DNA of 64,000 bases from Blastococcus saxobsidens (lineage in GTDB: Bacteria; Actinomycetota; Actinomycetes; Mycobacteriales; Geodermatophilaceae). A model generated the notes under the pieces. That model did no database searches, was not told where the DNA came from, and worked only from the letters and a program-made list of their open reading frames with translations. This document shows, piece after piece, positions 52,858 to 61,429 of this stretch. How positions within the stretch are numbered: position 1 is the first letter of the stretch; every line of letters starts with the position of its first letter. A program made the translations under genes and the position numbers. The stretch lies in assembly GCF_010682065.1 (NCBI RefSeq), contig NZ_JAAGWG010000011.1, forward strand, positions 1 through 64,000. The letters run 5' to 3'.

Positions 52858-53925
52858 CTAGCCGCGGCCTGCCAGCGCGGCGATCGCGGCCCGGATGTCG
52901 GCGACGCCGAGGGCCAGCGTCGCGTCGCCCACCGGCAGCTCCACCCGCACGACGGCGGGGTCGCCGGTGGGCATCGCCTGCGGCCAGGTCCACAGCCCGT
53001 CCTCGGCGAGGGTGCGGGCCGCGGCGGTGAAGGCCTCCGGGGTCGTGCGCAGCAGCAGGTGCAGCATCGGCGTCTGCGGCGGGTCGGGGACGACGGTGAC
53101 GCCCGGCAGGTCGCGGACGGCGTCGGCCACCTCGCGGGCACGCGCCAGGTAGGCCGGCATCAGCGGCAGCCGGCGGCGCAGCGAGGTCAGCGCCGACGCC
53201 GCACCGGGCCACATCCCGAACAGCGTGCCGCCCAGCCGGCGCCGCCACTCCCGGACCTGCGCGACGACGTCGTCCGGCCCGGCCAGGCAGCACCCGGCCA
53301 GGGCGCCGATGCCCTTGTAGAAGCTCACGTAGGCGGTGTCGAACAGCCCGGCGATCTCGGCGGGGGTGCGGTCGTAGCCGGCGGAGGCCTCCCACAGCCG
53401 GGCGCCGTCCAGGTGCGCGGCCGCGCCCCGCTGCCGGGCCCAGGCGACCTGCTCCACCAGGTCGTCCCAGGGCGGGAGCCGGCCGCCCAGGTCGCGCTGC
53501 GGCAGCTCCACCAGCAGCGCGGCCGGCTGCTCGGCGACGGCGTCGAGGTCGGCCCGCAGCAGCGGCCGGTACCGGTTGCCCACCGGGCGCAGGACCATGC
53601 CGTGCAGCCGCTCGAACGCCTGCTCCTCGTGCCGGATCAGGTGGCTCTCCGGGTGGCAGACCACGGTGCGCCGGCCGCGGGCGTCGGCGTGCACCCGCAG
53701 CGCCGCCTGCTGGGCCATCACGCCGCTGGGCAGGTACACCGCCGCGGGCATGCCGAGCAGCTCGGCGACCTCGGCCTCCAGCTCTGCGACGACACCGCCG
53801 TCGCCGTACCGGTCGGGGGCGGAGCCGGGCGGGATCGTGGCCAGCAGCTGGTCGGCCCGCCACTCACCGTGCCCGGTCAGCGAGCGGTCGCAGCCGGCGC
53901 GCAGGGCGGTGAGGTCGTCGTCCAC
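52858..53925 (-). CDS. Threonine aldolase-like beta-eliminating lyase
   Basis: 355 residues from GTG, 5 bp after the metX stop. The PLP site is SFYKGIGALAG (Lys at about 205); DRYGDGGVVAELEAEVAELLG, YLPSGVMAQQAALRVH and HLDGARLWEASAGY are typical of the beta-eliminating lyase / low-specificity threonine aldolase fold. It might cleave threonine, allo-threonine or a phenylserine-like compound to glycine. Its place in a methionine operon suggests amino-acid interconversion, but that is inference. Confidence 0.82.
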   Translation of the reverse strand: MDDDLTALRAGCDRSLTGHGEWRADQLLATIPPGSAPDRYGDGGVVAELEAEVAELLGMPAAVYLPSGVMAQQAALRVHADARGRRTVVCHPESHLIRHEEQAFERLHGMVLRPVGNRYRPLLRADLDAVAEQPAALLVELPQRDLGGRLPPWDDLVEQVAWARQRGAAAHLDGARLWEASAGYDRTPAEIAGLFDTAYVSFYKGIGALAGCCLAGPDDVVAQVREWRRRLGGTLFGMWPGAASALTSLRRRLPLMPAYLARAREVADAVRDLPGVTVVPDPPQTPMLHLLLRTTPEAFTAAARTLAEDGLWTWPQAMPTGDPAVVRVELPVGDATLALGVADIRAAIAALAGRG

Positions 53926-53930
53926 GCCGG

Positions 53931-55013
53931 TCAGCCTGCCCCGTCGAGCAGTTCGCGCAGCAGGGCCCCGACGGCGTCGGCCTCCAGGAGGAAGCCGTCG
54001 TGGCCGTAGGGGGAGGAGATGAGCCGCAGCGGGACGCCGAGTGCGTCGGCCACCCGCTGCTGCTGCTCCGGCGGGTACAGCCGGTCGGTGTCCACCCCGG
54101 CCACCAGCGCGCGGGTCGTGACCCCGGCCAGGGCCGCCTCGACACCGCCCCGGCCGCGGCCGACGTCCCAGCTGTTCATCGCCTCGGTCAGCACCACGTA
54201 GCTGCCGGCGTCGAACCGGCCGGACAGCTTGTCGGCGTGGTGGTCGAGGTAGGAGGCCACGGCGTACCGGCCGTCGGCCTGCACCGTGCTGCCGAAGCGG
54301 GCCTCCAGCTCCAGCCCGCTGCGGTAGGTCAGGTGCGCGATGCGCCGGGCCACGCCCAGGCCGTCGACCGGCGGGTCGTCGAGCGGGTAGTCCCCGCCCC
54401 GCCAGCGCGGATCGGCCCGGACGGCGGCCTGCTGGGTGGTCTGGGTGCCGATCTGGTCGGCGGAGGCGACGGCGGCCGAGGCGAGGAAGAACAGCGCGTC
54501 GACCCGCTCGGGCTCGGCGACCGCCCACTCCAGCGCCCGCATGCCGCCCATCGAGCCGCCCACGACCGCGGCCCAGCGGTCGATGCCGAGCGCGTCGGCC
54601 AGCGCGACCTCGACACGCACCTGGTCGCCGACCGTCACCTCGGGGAAGCGGGCGCCCCAGTGCCCGCCGTCCGGGGCGCGCGACGACGGGCCGGTCGTCC
54701 CCTGGCAGCCGCCGAGCACGTTGGCGCAGACGACGAACCACCGGTCGGTGTCCAGCGCCTCCCCTGGGCCGACCAGGCCGCTCCACCAGCCCGCGGTCGC
54801 ATGACCGGGTCCGGCGTCGCCGACGACGTGGCTGTCCCCGGTGAGCGCGTGCTCGACGAGGACGGCGTTCGAGGCGTCCGGGGCGAGCGTCCCCCACGTC
54901 TCGTAGGCGACGCGGATGCCGGGCAGGCTGCCGCCGCGCTCCAGCGGGAAGGTGCCGGGCAGGTCGAGGAAGAGCCGGTCGCCGACCGGATCCCCCTCGG
55001 CCCACCCGGCCAC
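53931..55013 (-). CDS. metX: Homoserine O-acetyltransferase
   Basis: 360 residues, alpha/beta-hydrolase fold. The nucleophile is Ser in VVGGSMGGMRALEW (about 151); GWWSGLVGPGEALDTDRWFVVCANVLGGCQGTTGPSS marks the family (about 74-110, mentioned for position); the acid and base lie in AGVDTDRLYPP and SPYGHDGFLLEAD. It acetylates homoserine with acetyl-CoA in the first committed step toward methionine. MetX and succinyl-specific forms can be confused, but actinobacterial MetX is normally acetyl-specific. Starts 1 bp after the metY stop. Confidence 0.93.
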   Translation of the reverse strand: MAGWAEGDPVGDRLFLDLPGTFPLERGGSLPGIRVAYETWGTLAPDASNAVLVEHALTGDSHVVGDAGPGHATAGWWSGLVGPGEALDTDRWFVVCANVLGGCQGTTGPSSRAPDGGHWGARFPEVTVGDQVRVEVALADALGIDRWAAVVGGSMGGMRALEWAVAEPERVDALFFLASAAVASADQIGTQTTQQAAVRADPRWRGGDYPLDDPPVDGLGVARRIAHLTYRSGLELEARFGSTVQADGRYAVASYLDHHADKLSGRFDAGSYVVLTEAMNSWDVGRGRGGVEAALAGVTTRALVAGVDTDRLYPPEQQQRVADALGVPLRLISSPYGHDGFLLEADAVGALLRELLDGAG

Positions 55014-55014
55014 G

Positions 55015-56307
55015 TCAGGCGGTCTTCGCCGCGCGGAAACCGGCCTCGAGGTCGGCGATGATGTCCTCGATGCCCTCCAGGCCGACGGCCAGCCGCACCA
55101 GGCCCGGGGTGACGCCGGTGGTGAGCTGCTCCTCGGGGGTCAGCTGCGAGTGCGTCGTCGAGGCCGGGTGGATCACCAGGCTGCGCACGTCTCCGATGTT
55201 GGCGACGTGGCTGTGCAGCTCGAGCGCCTCGACGAACTTCTGGCCGGCCTCGCGCCCGCCGTGCAGCTCGAAGGTCAGCACCGCGCCGGCGCCCTTGGGG
55301 GCGTACTTCTGCTGGGCGGCGTGCCACGGGGAGGACTCCAGCGCCGGGTAGTTGACCCGGTCGACCTCGTCGTGCGCCTGGAGGAACTCGGCCACGCGGG
55401 TGGCGTTCTGGACGTGCCGCTCCATGCGCAGCGACAGGGTCTCGATGCCCTGGACGACGAGGAAGGCGTTGAACGGGCTGATGGCCGGGCCGAGGTCGCG
55501 GAGCAGCTGCACCCGGGCCTTGAGCGCGAAGGCCGGCGCACCGAGGTCGGCGTAGACCACCCCGTGGTACGTCGGGTCCGGGGTGGTGAACATCGGGTGC
55601 CGGCCGCCGGTCCAGTCGAACCGCCCGCCGTCGACGATGATCCCGGCGATGGCCGTGCCGTGGCCGCCCAGGTACTTGGTGGCGGAGTGGACGACGACGT
55701 CGGCACCGAACTCGAAGGGCCGGATGAGGAACGGCGTCGCGATGGTGTTGTCCACGATCAGCGGGACGCCGTTGCGGTGCGCGACCGCCGAGACGGACTC
55801 GATGTCGAGGATGTCGCCCTTGGGGTTGCCGATCGTCTCGGCGTAGAACGCCCGGGTGTTCTCCTGCACGAGTGCCTGCCAGGCCTCCGGGTCGTCCGGG
55901 TTCTCCACGAAGGAGACCGTGATGCCCATCTTCGGCAGCGAGTGGTGCAGCAGGTTGTAGGTGCCGCCGTACAGCGACGCCGACGCCACGACGTGGTCGC
56001 CGGACTCGGCGAGGTTCAGGATCGACAGCGTCGTCGCCGACTGGCCGCTGGACACCGCCAGCGCGGCCACGCCGCCCTCGAGGGAGGCCACGCGCTGCTC
56101 CAGCGCGTCCTGCGTCGGGTTCATGATCCGCGTGTAGATGTTGCCCATCTCGGCCAGCGCGAACAGGTCCGCGGCGTGCTGGCTGTCGCGGAACTGGTAG
56201 GCGGTGGTGGCGTAGATGGGCAGCGCCCGGGCGCCGGTCGTCGGGTCGGGGCTCGTGCCGGCGTGGATCTGCCGGGTCTCGAAGCTCCAGGCCTGGGGGT
56301 CGGTCAT
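55015..56307 (-). CDS. metY: O-acetylhomoserine sulfhydrylase
   Basis: 430 residues from the ATG preceded by GAGGAGACGG; an earlier in-frame start would lack that site. A Cys/Met-metabolism PLP enzyme: AYQFRDSQHAADLFAL and YTRIMNPTQDALEQRVASLEGG near the N-terminus; the PLP lysine in VVHSATKYLGGHGTAI (about 205); the C-terminal SLVIHPASTTHSQL. It makes homocysteine directly from O-acetylhomoserine and sulfide, bypassing cystathionine. First gene of a four-gene unit controlled by the upstream SAM riboswitch. Confidence 0.94.
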   Translation of the reverse strand: MTDPQAWSFETRQIHAGTSPDPTTGARALPIYATTAYQFRDSQHAADLFALAEMGNIYTRIMNPTQDALEQRVASLEGGVAALAVSSGQSATTLSILNLAESGDHVVASASLYGGTYNLLHHSLPKMGITVSFVENPDDPEAWQALVQENTRAFYAETIGNPKGDILDIESVSAVAHRNGVPLIVDNTIATPFLIRPFEFGADVVVHSATKYLGGHGTAIAGIIVDGGRFDWTGGRHPMFTTPDPTYHGVVYADLGAPAFALKARVQLLRDLGPAISPFNAFLVVQGIETLSLRMERHVQNATRVAEFLQAHDEVDRVNYPALESSPWHAAQQKYAPKGAGAVLTFELHGGREAGQKFVEALELHSHVANIGDVRSLVIHPASTTHSQLTPEEQLTTGVTPGLVRLAVGLEGIEDIIADLEAGFRAAKTA

Positions 56308-56388
56308 GCGCCGTCTCCTCATCGCTCACGGGAGATCCCGCGGCGCGCAGGAGCTCCGTCCTTGCCGGGCGGCGGTCGCCGTCCAGCC

Positions 56389-56469
56389 GGCTCTTCCCCT
56401 GGAGCACCTCAGACGGAGTTGAGGTTGCCGGGCAGCCAGCCAGGTGCTTCGCGCTGCCTCTCAGGAGCC
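56389..56469 (-). promoter_or_regulatory. S-box-like SAM riboswitch upstream of metY
   Basis: On the minus strand, closing stem P1 is GGCTC (56469-56465) with GAGCC (56393-56389). Inside, a CCTGAGAGG stretch resembles the conserved K-turn side, and CTGCCCGGCAACC with GAGGTGCTCC matches the SAM-I/SAM-IV core that binds S-adenosylmethionine. It ends about 80 nt before the metY ATG. In actinobacteria such elements turn off methionine genes when SAM is plentiful. Whether it is closer to SAM-I or SAM-IV was not resolved. Confidence 0.8.
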
Positions 56470-56555
56470 AGGCGGAATCTTAGGGGATCGGTGTCCCACG
56501 TGAAACATCCGTCCCACGGATCGGTCGCCGTGGCCGCCAGGGGAGGCTGGGGTCC

Positions 56556-57584
56556 GTGCGCGCGCTCCTCTTCGAGTCCTTCGGTGGTCCGCTCTCGGTG
56601 CGGGACGTCCCCGACCCCGAGCCGCGGCCGGGCGGCGTCGTGGTCCGGGTGGGCGCCAGCGGCATCTGCCGGAGCGACTGGCACGCCTGGCAGGGGCACG
56701 ACGCCGACGTCGTCCTGCCGCACGTGCCCGGGCACGAGCTGGCCGGCACGGTGGCGGCGGTGGGCGACGGCGTCGGAAACTGGCGGGTCGGTGACCGGGT
56801 GACCGTCCCCTTCGTGAACGCGTGCGGTCGCTGCGCGCAGTGCGCCGCCGGGGAGCACCAGGTGTGCGCCCGGCAGACCCAGCCCGGCTTCACCCACTGG
56901 GGCTCGTTCGCCGAGCTCGTCGCCCTCGACGCCGCGGACGTGAACCTGGTCGCGGTGCCCGAGGAGCTCGACCTCGCCACGGCGGCGGCCCTGGGCTGCC
57001 GCTATGCCACCGCCTTCCGGGCGGTCGTCCGGATCGGCCGGGTGCGGGCGGGGGAGTGGGTCGCCGTGCACGGCTGCGGCGGGGTCGGCCTCTCCGCCGT
57101 CCAGATCGCGGCGGCCGCCGGCGCCCGCGTCGTCGCCGTCGACGTCGCTCCCGATGCGCTGGCACTGGCCCGCGCTCTCGGCGCCGAGCACGCCGTGGAC
57201 GGCGCGGGCGACGTGCCGGCCGCCGTTCTCGAGCTGACCGGCGGCGGGGCGCACCTCTCCCTCGACGCGCTGGGTGCCCCGGTCACCTGCGCCAACTCCG
57301 TCCTGAGCCTGCGTCCACGCGGGCGTCACGTGCAGGTGGGGCTGCTGCCGCCGGAGCAGGGACGGGCCGACGTGCCGATGGCGCGGGTCGTCGCCCTGGA
57401 GCTGGAGGTCCTGGGCAGCCATGGCATGGCTGCACACGCCTATCCGGAGCTGCTCGGGCTGATCGCCGCCGGCCGGCTCGACCCGCGGCCGCTGATCACC
57501 CGCGAGCTCCCGCTCGGCGAGGCCGGTGCAGCCCTCGCCGAGGTGGGACGGCGGCCCGGCATCGCCGTCGTGACGTCGTTCTGA
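56556..57584 (+). CDS. Zinc-dependent medium-chain alcohol dehydrogenase
   Basis: 342 residues from GTG with GGGAGG upstream. The catalytic-zinc region has GICRSDWHAW and PHVPGHELAG; structural-zinc cysteines are in ACGRCAQCAAGEHQVC; the NAD site is HGCGGVGLSAVQIA. It belongs to the MDR family, closest in style to the zinc-binding alcohol/sorbitol dehydrogenase-like group, and not to the NDMA type at 8608. Substrate unknown. Divergent from the metY unit, with the riboswitch and the two promoters in the 248-bp spacer. Confidence 0.85.
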   Translation: MRALLFESFGGPLSVRDVPDPEPRPGGVVVRVGASGICRSDWHAWQGHDADVVLPHVPGHELAGTVAAVGDGVGNWRVGDRVTVPFVNACGRCAQCAAGEHQVCARQTQPGFTHWGSFAELVALDAADVNLVAVPEELDLATAAALGCRYATAFRAVVRIGRVRAGEWVAVHGCGGVGLSAVQIAAAAGARVVAVDVAPDALALARALGAEHAVDGAGDVPAAVLELTGGGAHLSLDALGAPVTCANSVLSLRPRGRHVQVGLLPPEQGRADVPMARVVALELEVLGSHGMAAHAYPELLGLIAAGRLDPRPLITRELPLGEAGAALAEVGRRPGIAVVTSF

Positions 57585-57592
57585 GCCGTCGC

Positions 57593-58093
57593 TCAGCCCG
57601 TCGGGGAGTCCGGAACGGTCTCGTCGGTGGTGTCCTCGGCCGGTGCCGACGGCGTCGTGCCCGCCGTCGGCTCCGGGGTCGTGGACGTCGCCGGGGCGCT
57701 GGTGCGGCTCGGGGACGTCGTCGCCGGCGCGCTGGTCGTCGGGCGCGGGGCGGTGGTGGTCGGTGCCGGTTCGGTCTCCGCCGGCTCCGTCTCCTCGGGG
57801 AGGCCGGGCACCACGGGGGCGTTGACGTCGGCGGGTTCGCTGGGCGTCCGTGGAGTGCCGTCCGTCGGCGGGCGGACGTTGAGCCAGAGCGCGAAGACCG
57901 CCACGAACAGCACGCCGAGGACGACCGTGGAGGTGCGGGCGCGCCCCAGGTGGTGGGGCACCGCGGACCACCAGCGGTTGCGGGGGGCGACGTCGGGGGT
58001 CGTGCTGTCCGCCCCGGCGGGAGCGGTGCTCACCGAGGGGCCGGCGGGCGCGTCCGGCGTCGTCGGGGTGCGGTCCTGGGCCGGCTCGGTCAT
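57593..58093 (-). CDS. Membrane-anchored Thr/Pro/Ser-rich protein
   Basis: 166 residues. A disordered cytosolic N-terminus is followed by one helix (about 55-73, STVVLGVLFVAVFALWLNV). An extracellular tail of about 90 residues is rich in Thr, Pro, Ser, Ala and Glu (TTTAPRPTTSAPATTSPS), which could be O-glycosylated. No domain is recognised. Its ATG overlaps the mscS stop (ATGA), so it may act with the channel. Confidence 0.7.
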   Translation of the reverse strand: MTEPAQDRTPTTPDAPAGPSVSTAPAGADSTTPDVAPRNRWWSAVPHHLGRARTSTVVLGVLFVAVFALWLNVRPPTDGTPRTPSEPADVNAPVVPGLPEETEPAETEPAPTTTAPRPTTSAPATTSPSRTSAPATSTTPEPTAGTTPSAPAEDTTDETVPDSPTG

Positions 58094-58983
58094 CGGATCC
58101 CCTCCTGCACCGTGGTGGCGTCGTCCTCGTCCTGGGTGGTGGTCGGCTGCGGCACCTGCATGCCCTGGCTGCGGAAGGCCTGGACCACCCGGGCGCGCAG
58201 GTCGCGGCCCACCTCGAACTGCTTGCCGGGCAGCGTGCGCGCGACGACGCGCACGTTGACCTCGTCCAGGCCGAGCGTCTCCACGCCCATGACGGTGGGC
58301 GGGTCCAGCAGCAGCGGGCGCATCGCCGGGTCGCGGAACGCCTCCCGCCCGACCTGGCGGAGGATCTCGTTGGCCCGGTTGACGTCCACGCTGGTCGGCA
58401 CCGGCACGTCGACGACGGCGCGGGCCCAGTCGCGGGACAGGTTCACGACCTTGACGATCTGCCCGTTGGGCACCGTGACGACCTCGCCGTCGGGGGAGCG
58501 GACGCGGGTCACCCGGAGCGTGACGTCCTCCACCGTGCCGGTGGCCGGGTCGCCGCCGCCGACCACCTGGATGGAGACGACGTCGCCGAAGCCGTACTGC
58601 CGCTCGGTGATGATGAAGAAGCCGGCCAGCACGTCGCCGACGATGCGCTGGGCGCCGAAGCCCAGCCCGACGCCGAGCACCGTGGCCGGGGCGACCAGGC
58701 CGGTGATCGGCACGCCGATCCGGTCGAGCACGAAGAACACCGCGATCGAGTAGATGAGCACGATCGCCGCCCAGGTGAGCACCTGGGTGAGCGAGTGCCG
58801 GTGCTTCGCGGCCTCGGAGCGCACGAGGGCGTCGCCGCCGGTGGAGTTGCGGTCGATCCGGTCGGTGACCCGCGTGCCGGCCCAGGAGACGAACCGCGCC
58901 AGCAACACGGACCCGAGGATGATCAGCACCACCTCGAGACCGCGGCCGGACAGCCAGTCGAGCACGTCTCTCAATGCGGCCAC
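58090..58983 (-). CDS. MscS-type mechanosensitive channel
   Basis: 297 residues. Three hydrophobic segments at about 15-33, 68-88 and 92-115. The pore-lining third helix is followed by the family signature VLGVGLGFGAQRIVGDVLAGFFIITERQYGFGDVV (about 103-137), then a beta domain with VTVPNGQIVKVVNLSRDWARA. It opens under membrane tension to release solutes during osmotic downshock. The C-terminal tail is Gln/Thr/Asp-rich. Confidence 0.92.
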   Translation of the reverse strand: MAALRDVLDWLSGRGLEVVLIILGSVLLARFVSWAGTRVTDRIDRNSTGGDALVRSEAAKHRHSLTQVLTWAAIVLIYSIAVFFVLDRIGVPITGLVAPATVLGVGLGFGAQRIVGDVLAGFFIITERQYGFGDVVSIQVVGGGDPATGTVEDVTLRVTRVRSPDGEVVTVPNGQIVKVVNLSRDWARAVVDVPVPTSVDVNRANEILRQVGREAFRDPAMRPLLLDPPTVMGVETLGLDEVNVRVVARTLPGKQFEVGRDLRARVVQAFRSQGMQVPQPTTTQDEDDATTVQEGIR

Positions 58984-59085
58984 GGGCGAAGCACTCCGAT
59001 CGTCGGGGGAAGAGTCGACCCCTCCACCCTCCCCGAAGCCCGCCGTCCGGTGCCAGTGGGACCCGCGGGTTCCGGGCGAGATGGG

Positions 59086-59895
59086 TCACGCCAGTGGGCG
59101 CGGCTCCACGAACAGCGACTGGCTGGACCGGCCGATCGTGCCGGCCTCGTCGAAGAGCTCCGCGAAGCACTGCGCGGCGCCCGTCCCGCCCAGGACCGTC
59201 CGGGCCGCCATGCCCAGCCACTCGCCGCGCGGCGGGCGGTGCAGCGCCACGCCGAGGTCCACGTTGGCGAAGGTCGCGGTGTTCCAGTCCAGTGCCGCGG
59301 AGATGCCGCTGGCCGCGTCGGTCATCACCAGCAGGTGCTGCAGCGGGGTCATCGGCTCGCCGGCCACCAGTTCGCAGCCGGTCCGCGTCCATGCCGTCGC
59401 CGGGCCGGGGGAGTTGAAGCTGCCCGCGGCGAAGCGCCATTCCAGCGCGCGGTGGTAGGCGACCTCGGTGGTGAAGAACGCCGGCACCTCCGGGCGGCTG
59501 TCCGCCGGGCCCCGGGGAGCGGGACCTGGCCCGGCCTCCTGGGCGACGGCGGCGGCCGGGTCGTCGGGGCGGGTGCGCATCCGCCAGGCGGACAGCCGCA
59601 TCAGCGGCCGCTCGTCGACCTCCAGCACGGTCTCCACCAGCTCCACCCGGCGGCCGGGGCGGACGACGGAGGAGCGCAGCCGCACCGGGCCCACCGGCAC
59701 GGGGCCGAAGATGTCGTAGGCCAGCCGCACGGTCTGCCCACCCTCGATGCCGCTGCACCGCTCGGCCTCGCGCAGCAGCAGCGCTGCCGGCGGGCCGGCG
59801 TGCTGCAGCCCGACGTCCCACGGCCCGATGGTCAGGGCGGTGGCGGTGAACGCGCCGTCGCCGGAGGGGAGGTAGAGGGCAGCGGGCAGCTCCAT
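59086..59895 (-). CDS. TesB-like acyl-CoA thioesterase-family protein
   Basis: 269 residues from the ATG before ELPAALYLPS. Double-hotdog layout: TALTIGPWDVGLQHAGPPAALLLREAERC in the first half, and a second half with TPLQHLLVMTDAASGISAALDWNTATFANVDLGVALHRPPRGEWLGM (positions about 180-230), the pattern of the TesB/TE-II-like group in actinobacteria. It should hydrolyse or bind acyl-CoA esters. Specificity is unknown. Confidence 0.78.
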   Translation of the reverse strand: MELPAALYLPSGDGAFTATALTIGPWDVGLQHAGPPAALLLREAERCSGIEGGQTVRLAYDIFGPVPVGPVRLRSSVVRPGRRVELVETVLEVDERPLMRLSAWRMRTRPDDPAAAVAQEAGPGPAPRGPADSRPEVPAFFTTEVAYHRALEWRFAAGSFNSPGPATAWTRTGCELVAGEPMTPLQHLLVMTDAASGISAALDWNTATFANVDLGVALHRPPRGEWLGMAARTVLGGTGAAQCFAELFDEAGTIGRSSQSLFVEPRPLA

Positions 59896-59917
59896 CCCGG
59901 CAGTCTGGCGAGCGGGG

Positions 59918-60286
59918 TCAGTCCCCGGTCCGCCGGGTCTCCCAGACGGCGTAGCCGGTCCAGCCGGCGGCGGCAACCGCCACCAGCGCCCAGATCCAGC
60001 GCTGCTCGGCCGCGGTGGAGAGCACCAGCAGCACCGACACCACCAGGGCTGACCCGGCGACCGGTGCAGAGCGGGCGAGGGTGCCGGCCGTGCCGGGCCC
60101 GGGGACGGCGACGAACACGACGACCGCAGCGACGAGCAGGAAGGCGCACAGCGCGGCCAGGACCCCGGCGGTCACCCCGGCCCCGCCGGGCAGGCCGACA
60201 GCACCGAGGCCGCCGAGGACGGCGCCCATGGCGAGCACGAGCAGCGTGCGGCGACGGCGGTCGGACCACGGCGGTCGATCCGGCAC
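59918..60286 (-). CDS. Four-helix membrane protein of unknown function
   Basis: 122 residues from GTG, preferred because GAGGAGGG lies a few bases upstream; an ATG at 60313 would add nine residues but has the ribosome site jammed against it. Four hydrophobic segments spread from about 14 to 112, with short loops and a charged C-terminal WETRRTGD. No family recognised. Divergent from the EamA exporter. Confidence 0.6.
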   Translation of the reverse strand: MPDRPPWSDRRRRTLLVLAMGAVLGGLGAVGLPGGAGVTAGVLAALCAFLLVAAVVVFVAVPGPGTAGTLARSAPVAGSALVVSVLLVLSTAAEQRWIWALVAVAAAGWTGYAVWETRRTGD

Positions 60287-60374
60287 GGGCTCCCTCCTCG
60301 GGTCGGGCTCCATCTCCGTTGTACCGGGCGCGCCTGGGAACCGTCCGGTAGGGGTCTAGGTGACGGTTGCCCGC

Positions 60375-60389
60375 TACAGTGCCGCTGTG
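60375..60389 (+). promoter_or_regulatory. Probable leaderless promoter of the EamA exporter
   Basis: TACAGT (60375-60380) ends 6 nt before the GTG at 60387. This decides the start: the in-frame GTG at 60360 lies upstream of the -10 and would not be in the transcript. Confidence 0.55.
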
Positions 60390-61358
60390 AGCTCCGCCGT
60401 CCGCCCAGGCCTCGGGTATGCCTTCACGCTGGCGTCCGCGGGGTTCTTCGCGGTCAACGGCACGGTCTCCACGCTGGCGCTGGAGGCCGGGATCCCGCCC
60501 ACCCGGCTGACGGCGCTGCGCTGCACCGGCGCGGCGGTCCTGCTGGTCGCGTTCCTGGCCACGACCTCGCCCCGCCGGCTGCGGGTACGGGCGCGGGAGC
60601 TGCCGTTGCTCGCGGTCTTCGGCGTGGTGGGCGTGGCGCTGACCCAGTTCCTCTACTACGTGGCGATCGGGCGGCTGCCGGTCGGCATCGCGCTGGTCTT
60701 CGAGATGACCGCGCCGGTGTGGATCGCCCTCTACGTGTGGCTCGTGCGCCGGGAGGCCGTGCGCGGCCGGTTGTGGTTCGCGCTGCTGCTCTCGCTCGGC
60801 GGGCTGGTCCTGGTGGCCCAGGTCTGGCAGGGCGGCGGCTCGCTGGACGGCATCGGCGTCGCCGCGGCGCTCGCCGCGGCCCTCTGCCTGGCGACGTACT
60901 ACCTGCTGGGGGAGCGGGGCACGGTGGGCCGCGACCCGGTCACGCTGACCTGCTGGAGCTTCGTGGCGGCGGCGCTGTTCTGGGCGGTCGCGGCGCCGTG
61001 GTGGGCCTTCGACGCCGCGGTGCTCGGCGAGCAGGTGCCGGTGTCGGTGGGCGACGTCCGCCTGCCGCTGTGGCTGCTGATCGGGTGGATCGTCGTGCTC
61101 GGCGCGGTGGTGCCGTTCTGGCTCTCCATCTCCGCGCTGCGACACCTGCCGCCCACCACCGCGGGCCTGGTCGCCACGGTGGAGCCGGTGTTCGCCTCCG
61201 TCGTCGCCTGGTTGTGGCTGGAGCAGGTGCTCACCGGTTGGCAGGTGGCCGGCGGGCTCGTCGTCCTGACCGGGATCGCCCTGGCGCAGACGGCCCGGAC
61301 GGCGCGGCCGGCGTCGGCCGCGCCGCTGCCGGAGACCCCGGCCCCGCTGTCGACGTGA
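60387..61358 (+). CDS. EamA (DMT superfamily) transporter
   Basis: 323 residues with 10 predicted helices in two EamA repeats. SAGFFAVNGTVSTLALEAGIPPTRLTALR starts repeat 1; FLYYVAIGRLPVGIALVFEMTAPVWIAL ends it; repeat 2 ends with SISALRHLPPTTAGLVATVEPVFASVVAWLWLEQVLTGWQV, the signature of RhaT/EamA exporters. It likely exports amino acids or related metabolites. The end of the gene is 70 bp from the iron-binding lipoprotein stop on the other strand. Confidence 0.87.
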   Translation: MSSAVRPGLGYAFTLASAGFFAVNGTVSTLALEAGIPPTRLTALRCTGAAVLLVAFLATTSPRRLRVRARELPLLAVFGVVGVALTQFLYYVAIGRLPVGIALVFEMTAPVWIALYVWLVRREAVRGRLWFALLLSLGGLVLVAQVWQGGGSLDGIGVAAALAAALCLATYYLLGERGTVGRDPVTLTCWSFVAAALFWAVAAPWWAFDAAVLGEQVPVSVGDVRLPLWLLIGWIVVLGAVVPFWLSISALRHLPPTTAGLVATVEPVFASVVAWLWLEQVLTGWQVAGGLVVLTGIALAQTARTARPASAAPLPETPAPLST

Positions 61359-61429
61359 CGGCGGGGCCGGAGGCCTCGTTCAGAGGCTCGCCGCGAGCGT
61401 GCGAGCGGTGAGGAGAACGGGGTCCATTT

